Assembly (NCBI GenBank): GCA_963920635.1
Contig: OY987305.1
Coordinates: 19,740,876 to 19,804,875 of the forward strand
Direction of reading: 5' to 3'
Source: Pseudeuparius sepicola
Taxonomy: Eukaryota > Arthropoda > Insecta > Coleoptera > Anthribidae
Length of the DNA stretch: 64,000 nucleotides
Part shown: positions 58,350-64,000 of the stretch, one piece after another
Position numbering within the stretch: the first letter of the stretch is position 1
Layout of the letters: the number at the start of each line of letters is the position of its first letter
Notes under the pieces: generated by a model
What the model saw: the letters and a program-made list of their open reading frames with translations, nothing else
Databases searched by the model: none
Told to the model about the DNA's origin: nothing
Program-made: the position numbers and the translations under genes

Positions 58350-58565
58350 GCATTTTTCCGATTTTTCTCTGAAGTCCGCCATATTGAGAATTTAAGTTCC
58401 TTGGCCCGCACTTGATTCACCAGTTGCGCTTAAAATTCCTATTTTGTTTAACTTTGACACCCTGTAGCATGGAACTCCCTGTATATTTTTGTACAAATTT
58501 GGTATATGAGGGTTTTGATTTGTCCTGATTAAAGCAATAGTTGTGGCAGATTTTAAATAAGAAAA
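58350..58565. repeat. Leader repeat, first copy
   Basis: 216 bp, GCATTTTTCCGATTTTTCTC to GCAGATTTTAAATAAG, repeated almost unchanged at 60703-60918. The second half (TTAACTTTGACACCCTGTAG, ATGGAACTCCCTGTATATTT) is the right arm of the family at 1-809. The copy stands at the head of the plus-orientation satellite array. Confidence 0.85.
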
Positions 58566-60640
58566 AATTTGCCGGGAAAACTACACCCTGAAAATCTCAG
58601 AAGTAAAAAAATTGCCTGACAAAAAACTACCCCTTCCCACCCCCGAAATGTTTTTGGTCGGATCCTCGCCATTTTCAGCCAGAACGTTCAAAGTTTACCC
58701 AGACGCACCAATCCGCGGTTGAAAAAATTTACCTGACAAAACTACCCCCTGCATCCCTTTGGGGAAAAAAATTGATAACTCCATTGTTTCTGGTCCGATT
58801 TTCGCCGTTTTCACAAGGATGTTAAAAAAAGTCAGTCTGAGAAATAAAAAAAACTGCCGGAAAAAAACTACCCCTTCCCACCCCCGAAGTTGTTTTTGGT
58901 CGGATCCTCGCTATTCTTAGCAAGGTCGTTCAGAATGACTCCAGAAACACCAATCTGCGGTTGAAAAAAATTGCCGGACAAAACTACCCCTGCATCCCTT
59001 TAGGAAAAAAATATAAATCCATTGTTTCTGGTCCGATCTTCGCCGTTTTCACAAGGATGTTAAAAAAAGTCAGTCTCAAAAATAAAAAAACTGCCGAAAA
59101 AAAAACTACCCCTTCCCACCCCCGAAGTTGTTTTTGATCGGAACCTCGCCATTTTTAGCAAGGACGTTCAAAATTATTCCAGAAGCAATAATCCGCGGTT
59201 GAAAAAAATTGCCGGACAAAACTACCTCCTGCATCCCGTTAGGAAAAAAAAAATGATAACTCCATTGCTTATGGTCCGATTTTCGCCGTTTTCACAAGGA
59301 TGTTAAAAAAAGTCAGTCTCAGAAATAAAAAAAACTGCCGGAAAAAAAACACCCCTTCCCACCCCCGAAGTTGTTTTTGATCGGAACCTCGCCATTTTTA
59401 GCAAGGACGTTCAAAATTATTCCAGAAGCAATAATCCGCGGTTGAAAAAAATTGCCGGACAAAACTACCTCCTGCATCCCGTTAGGAAAAAAAAAATGAT
59501 AACTCCATTGCTTATGGTCCGATTTTCGCCGTTTTCACAAGGATGTTAAAAAAAGTCAGTCTCAGAAATAAAAAAAACTGCCGGAAAAAAAACACCCCTT
59601 CCCACCCCCGAAGTTGTTTTTGATCGGAACCTCGCCATTTTTAGCAAGGACGTTCAAAATTATTCCAGAAGCACCAATCCGCGGTTGAAAAAAATTGCCG
59701 GACAAAACTACCCCCTGCATCCCGTTAGGAAAAAAAAATGATAACTCCATTGTCTATGGTCAGATTTTCGCCGTTTTCACAAGGTTGTTAAAAAAAGTCA
59801 GTCTGAGAAATAAAAAAACTGCCGGAAAAAAACTACCCCTTCCCACCCCCGAAGTTGTTTTTGATCGGAACCTCGCTATTCTTAGCAAGGTCGTTCAGAA
59901 TGACTCCAGAAACACCAATCAGTGGTTGAAATAAATTGCCGGACAAAACTACCCCCTGCATCCCTTTAGGAAAAAAAAGATAAGTCCATTGGATTTTCAC
60001 CGTTTTCACAAGGACGTTCAAAAGAGTCTCAGAAGCATAAAAAACTGCCCGACAAAAAACTACCCCTTCCCACCCCCGAAGTTGTTTTTGATCGAATCCT
60101 CGCCATTTTCAGCCAGAACGTTCAAAATTTACCCAGACGCACCAATCCGCGGTTGAAAAAATTTTCCTGACACAACTACCCCCTGCATCCCTTTAAGGAA
60201 AAAAATTGATAACTCCATTGTTTCTGGTCTGATTTTCGCCGTTTTCACAAACTACGTTCAAAAGAGTCTCAGAAGCATAAAAAACTGCCTGACAAAAAAC
60301 TACCCCTTCCCACCCCCGAAATTATTTTTAGTCGAATCCTAGCCATTTTCAGCAAGGACGTTCCAAATAAGTAATCCCAAACGCACCAATTCGCGATTGA
60401 AAAAATTTGCCGGACAAAACTACCCCCTTCACCCCTTTACGAAAAAATATCATTACTGCATTTTTTCTGGTCCGTTTGTCGCCTTTTCACAAGGATATTA
60501 TAAAGTCTCAGAATTCAAAAACAAATTTTCAGACAAAAAACTAACCCTCCCCACCCCCAAGAGTCTTAACGAAGTTTCGTTTTACGAAAATCATAAAAGT
60601 TGAAACAACTTCTCAACAGTCAAACTTCGAATATCCCTAA
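58566..60640. repeat. Dimeric satellite array, plus orientation, 242-bp period
   Basis: The landmark CCGCGGTTGAAAAAA recurs at about 58715, 58957, 59195, 59438, 59681, 59921, 60149 and 60392, giving a ~242-bp unit repeated about eight times. Each unit consists of two related ~121-bp halves. One half begins TGCCGGAAAAAAACTACCCC and has CCCACCCCCGAAGTTG and GATCGGAACCTCGCC. The other begins TGCCGGACAAAACTACCCCC and has TGCATCCCTTTAGG and GGTCCGATTTTCGCC. The third and fourth complete units near 59200-59680 are almost identical, so the array has been homogenised recently. Confidence 0.9.
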
Positions 60641-60702
60641 ATAAAGTCCCCTTTCCACAGGATTCGTTTGAATTACTGGCTCTGTGACACCCTGTATGTT
60701 AT

Positions 60703-60918
60703 GCATTTTTCCGATTTTTCTCTGAAGTCCGCCATATTGAGAATTTAAGTTCCTTGGCCCGCACTTGATTCACCAGTTGCGCTTAAAATTCCTATTTTGT
60801 TTAACTTTGACACCCTGTAGCATGGAACTCCCTGTATATTTTTGTACAAATTTGGTATATGAGGGTTTTGATTTGTCCTGATTAAAGCAATAGTTGTGGC
60901 AGATTTTAAATAAGAAAA
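60703..60918. repeat. Leader repeat, second copy
   Basis: Nearly identical direct copy of 58350-58565, including TTGGCCCGCACTTGATTCAC and GTCCTGATTAAAGCAATAG. It separates the plus-orientation array from the minus-orientation array. Confidence 0.85.
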
Positions 60919-60919
60919 A

Positions 60920-62760
60920 AAAAACGCTAAATGGCAGTTCTTTTAATTCTGAGACTTTTTGAACGTAGTTTTGAAAACGGCGAAAATCGAACCAGAAACA
61001 ATGGAGTTCTAATTTTTTTCCTAAAGAAATGCAGGGGGTAACCGTGGATTGGTGCTTCTGGAATCATTTTGAACGTACTTGCTAAGAATGGCGAGGATCC
61101 AATCAAAAACAACTTCGGGGGTGGGAAGGGGTAGTTATTTTCCGGCAGTTTTTGTATTTTTGAGACTGACTTTTTTAACATCCTTGTGAAAACGACGAAA
61201 ATCGGACCATAAACAATGGAGTTATCATTTTTTTTCGTAAAGGGATGCAGGGGGTAGTTTTGTCCGGAAATTTTTTTCAACCGTGGATTGGTGTTTCTGG
61301 AGTTATTCTGAACGACCTTGCTAAGAATAGCGAGGATCCGACCAAAAACAACTTCGGGGGTGTGAAGGGGTAGTTTTTTTTTTCCGGCAGTTTTTTTTAT
61401 TTCTCAGACTGACTTTTTTTAACATCCTTGTGAAAACTACGAAAATCGGACCATAAACAATGGAGTTATAATTTTTTTTTTTCCTAAAGGGATGCAGGGG
61501 GTAGTTTTGTCCGGCAATTTTTTTCAACCGGGGATTGGTGCTTCTGGAATAATTTTGAACGTCCTTGCTAAAAATGGCGAGGTTCCGATCAAAAACAACT
61601 TCGGGGGTGGGAAGGGGTAGTTTTTTTTTTTTCCGGCAGTTTTTTTTATTTTTCAGACTGACTTTGTTTAACATTCTTGTGAAAACGGCGAAAATCGGAC
61701 CAGAGACAATGGATTTATCCGTTTTTTTCCTAAAGGGATGCAGGGGGTAGTTTTGTCCGACAATTTTTTTCAACCGCGGATTGGTGTTTCTGGAGTTATT
61801 CTGAACGACCTTGCTAAGAATAGTGAGGATCCGACCAAAAACAACTTCGGGGGTGGGAAGGGGTAGTTTTTTTTTCCCGGCAGTTTTTTTTATTTCTTAG
61901 ACTGACTTTTTTTTAACATCCTTGTGAAAACGACGAAAATCGGACCATAAACAATGGAGTTATCTTTTTTTTTTCCCTAAAGGGATGCAGGGGTTAGTTT
62001 TGTCCGGCAATTTTTTTCAACCGTGGATTGGTGCTTCTGGAATAATTTTAAACGTCCTTGCTAAAAATGGCGAGGTTCCGATCAAAAACAACTTCGGGGG
62101 TGGGAAGGGGTAGTTTTTTCCGGCAGTTTTTTTATTTCTCAGACTGACTTTTTTTAACATTCTTCTGAAAACGACGAAAATCGGACCATAAACAATGGAG
62201 TTATCATTTTTTTTTCCTAAAGGGATGCAGGGGGTAGTTTTGTCCGGCAAATTTTTTCAACCGCGGATTGGGTGTGTCTGGGTCCGGAATAATTTTAAAC
62301 GTCCTTGCTAAAAATGGCGAGGTTCCGATCAAAAACAACTTCGGGGGTGGGAAGGGGTAGTTTTTTCCGGCAGTTTTTTTTATTACTCAGACTGACTTTT
62401 TTTAACGTTCTTGTGAAAACGACGAAAATCGGACCATAAACAATGGAGTTATCATTTTTTTTTCCTAAAGGGATGCAGGGGGTAGTTTTGTCCGGCAAAT
62501 TTTTTCAACCGCGGATTGGGTGTGTCTGGGTCCGGAATAATTTTAAACGTCCTTGCTAAAAATGGCGAGGATCTGACCAAAAACAACTTCGGGGATGGGA
62601 AGGGGTAGTTTTTTCCCGCAGTTTTTTTTATTTCTGAAACTTTTTGAACGCCCTAGTGGTGGTATGAACTTGTTTCGCTAAAGAGATGCAGGGAGTAGTT
62701 TTTGGCAGGAAATTTTCTCCAATCGCGGATCGCGGATTGGTGCATCTGGAATAATTCTAA
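60920..62760. repeat. Dimeric satellite array, minus orientation
   Basis: The complementary landmark CAACCGYGGATTGG recurs near 61040, 61280, 61526, 61772, 62019, 62260 and 62508, with a final degenerate copy near 62725. The period is again ~242 bp, with ~240-248 bp variation in A/T runs. Together with the plus array it forms a ~4.2-kb imperfect palindrome. The long frames here (for example 61773-61321 on the minus strand) are repetitive consequences of the satellite, not genes. Confidence 0.9.
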
Positions 62761-63429
62761 TAATTTCGAATTGTGGCTGCCTTATTATTACTACTCGTAT
62801 AAATGCCTTCTGTCCACATGTTCTTGCATCGACAACGTTGTAGCGTTTTTTATGGGATAGGTGCTTTCAAGGCCACCGAATTATTGTGGTCAGGCCGGCC
62901 GATTATATTTTTATTGGAATTTCCCACATGCGGCGCCCTCTATTGGTGCCAGTTCAAACAATTGGGTCCCCAGGCCCCAGGCACTGTCTGTAGCGAAGCT
63001 ATATAGGTCTGTGGTACGAGGTAGATTCAAAAATGTCAAAATTACTCAAGAGTAAAGTACCCTTATTTTTTAAAATACGGTAAAAAGTTACTTACAAAAG
63101 TTGTTTGGAATCAAAGGTGGATGTCAGATTTAAGGTTACAGCCACCTAGTCAAAAAAAAAAGAAATTTAACTTTTTTGTATTTTTTTCGACCACCCTGTC
63201 TATTACAAAAAACAAAATACCGCAAGCGCAACTTATCATCGGATAACACATGAATTTGCTACTAAACTTTAATTTTGTTTGATTAGCAGCTAGAAATTTA
63301 AATTAATCGGAATCAGAATTTAAAAATATTAAATTTTTGTGTCCAACTTTCTGCCGGTCCCTGTATATAATATATTAAGCTTGGCCATAGGCGCCGACTC
63401 CGCGGGTGCCCCGGGGCTCGAGCACCCGG

Positions 63430-63643
63430 CCAAAAATTTTGCCAGTTGTTGGAAGCTCGAGTAAAGGTGACAAGATGGCAATCATATTTAAGATCAACAA
63501 GTCAGAAAAGGTTGAATGATATTATGCTTTTAAATATTTATAAAGAATTAGCAGACATCATAAGCCTGGATGAGTTATGTGATGAGTTTATAAAAAAATC
63601 GCCCATAAGACTAAGCACTTTTGCATTATTTACGCAAAGTTAG
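63430..63643 (+). pseudogene. hAT transposase C-terminal (hATC) end
   Basis: The frame reads RWQSYLRSTSQKRLNDIMLL, then NIYKELADIISLDELCDEFI, KKS..., and a stop. LRSTM..-RLN-L-LLNI and the acidic stretch after it form the second half of the hAT dimerisation domain. The rest of the transposase has been deleted from this internally shortened element. Confidence 0.7.
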
Positions 63644-63688
63644 GTAACTATAATAGTTTTTTGTTTTTGTTTAAAGATCGCATCTTAA

Positions 63689-63806
63689 AATTCAGCGGAC
63701 TCTCATCCGGATGAATCAGCTGATATGTCCCTCTCATTTGTTTCCCTTTGGAGGAAGTAAGAGACAAATATCCAGCTGATTCATCGGGATGAGAGTCCGC
63801 TGAATT
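63689..63806. mobile_element. 118-bp hairpin MITE at TTAA
   Basis: TTAA|AATTCAGCGGACTCTCATCC ... GGATGAGAGTCCGCTGAATT|TTAA. The arms are nearly perfect over ~43 bp (also GATGAATCAGCTGATAT with ATATCCAGCTGATTCATC), with a ~30-bp loop. The TTAA duplication points to piggyBac mobilisation. It is nested in the hAT element, hence younger. Confidence 0.9.
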
Positions 63807-64000
63807 TTAAAACGTTTTGTTTTTTTAATCATCAAGGTGATAACTGTTCGTTTTTGTTATGTACTTTTATTTTATATTTATAATAAAAAACTGTTTTTTT
63901 AAAATGACATTTGGGGGGGGGGGTTGTACCTTGGGCACCCAGCCAAATTTTGAGAAGTCGGCGCCTATGAGCTTGGCATATACTAAGTGACACAACGAAC

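Larger units (their letters stand above)
57081..63012. mobile_element. 5.9-kb TIR insertion carrying inverted satellite arrays
   Basis: ACACAGACCTATATAGCTTC at the left and GAAGCTATATAGGTCTGT at the right form a ~30-bp TIR. GGTACGA occurs immediately outside both ends (57074-57080 and 63013-63019), a 7-bp target duplication confirmed by the uninserted relatives at 37.7 and 38.95 kb. The interior holds an internal hairpin (GGATGCCAA/TTGGCATCC, ~57147-57172), G/C homopolymers, a hAT transposase scrap and the two satellite arrays. No intact transposase is encoded. Confidence 0.75.
56951..63365. mobile_element. Mariner-family MITE split by a 5.9-kb insertion
   Basis: The outer pieces 56951-57080 and 63013-63365 together reproduce one arm of the foldback at 37544-39093 (GAAAGTTGGACACAAATGG, TGCATCATTTAAAATTCAAA, then GTACGAGGTAGATTC, ACAAAAGTTGTTTGGAATC). 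They end ACTTTCTGCCGGTCCCTGTA at 63365 before TA. The left end lacks the first ~15 bp. This is a non-autonomous ~480-bp derivative, and it dates the inner insertion as younger. Confidence 0.8.
63386..63969. mobile_element. hAT element relic with perfect 8-bp TSD
   Basis: CATAGGCGCCGACT at 63386 pairs with AGTCGGCGCCTATG (to 63969), flanked on both sides by AGCTTGGC (63378-63385 and 63970-63977). A perfect 8-bp duplication is the hAT signature. The element is 584 bp, with GC-rich ends (GTGCCCCGGGGCTCGAGCAC), a hATC scrap on the plus strand and a hairpin MITE inside. Confidence 0.9.

Noticed and set aside
61321..61773. 150-codon minus-strand frame with repeated PLHPF-type phrases
   Set aside because: It is a by-product of the 242-bp satellite; the protein repeats follow the DNA period, and similar frames occur in both array orientations.
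1..64000. CRISPR-like or tandem spacer arrays, tRNA genes
   Set aside because: No short regularly spaced repeats with unique spacers; no cloverleaf with conserved A and B boxes was found by eye. The 5S-like pieces are only partial.

Overview
This is eukaryotic, AT-rich DNA, almost certainly from an insect. The evidence is spliceosomal introns, insect-style BEL/Pao, CR1/jockey-like and R4/Dong-like retroelements, mariner, hAT, piggyBac and P-like DNA transposons, and one conserved animal gene whose last two exons encode the C-terminus of an ABHD17-type depalmitoylase. The order cannot be fixed from the sequence; a beetle or hemipteran would fit. There is no bacterial-style operon, CRISPR array or tRNA gene that I can support.

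Layout. 1-11.4 kb is a patchwork of terminal-inverted-repeat (TIR) elements. They include a CATCTTACCCC element (4.17-5.09 kb), a hAT-like element carrying two 5S-rRNA-derived segments (7.37-8.74 kb) and a long-armed mariner foldback (8.88-10.41 kb). 11.4-22.4 kb is a nested retroelement stack. A minus-strand BEL/Pao element is split inside its protease by a minus-strand LINE, which was itself entered by a plus-strand CR1-like LINE (17.39-20.71 kb) and an R4/Dong-like LINE (15.06-17.33 kb). A further minus-strand LINE (11.41-12.55 kb) truncates the BEL/Pao C-terminus. 23.49-24.15 kb holds the two ABHD17 exons, separated by a 449-bp intron; the upstream exons were not found in the window.

24.7-41 kb is again TIR and foldback elements. 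They include an 848-bp TIR element around a GC-rich segment that resembles a first exon, a new-looking family with CGTCGTCGAGCG ends and 4-bp target duplication (29.62-31.56 kb), a mariner relic (33.55-34.47 kb), a foldback with a TTAA-type MITE inside it (35.4-36.9 kb), and a 1.55-kb mariner-type foldback with 550-bp arms (37.54-39.09 kb). 42.2-46.3 kb is a three-layer nest: outer foldback, second CGTCGTCGAGCG copy, and a 1.84-kb TGTTAC...GTAACA LTR-like insert. 46.3-53.7 kb is mostly unassigned AT-rich DNA with hairpins, a 560-bp foldback and a third 5S-derived segment. 54.3-56.3 kb is a decayed P-element/THAP9-like transposase gene on the minus strand.

57.08-63.01 kb is a 5.9-kb insertion into a mariner-type MITE. 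Its core is about 4.2 kb of 242-bp dimeric satellite (121-bp half units) arranged as two arrays in opposite orientation. The window ends with a hAT element (63.39-63.97 kb) with a perfect 8-bp target duplication, and a hairpin MITE nested in it.

Apart from ABHD17, and possibly one first exon at 27.9-28.1 kb, every coding sequence seen is a transposon relic with stops, frameshifts or missing catalytic segments. The window is best read as the 3' end of one host gene surrounded by layered transposons. The layering allows many insertions to be ordered in time.
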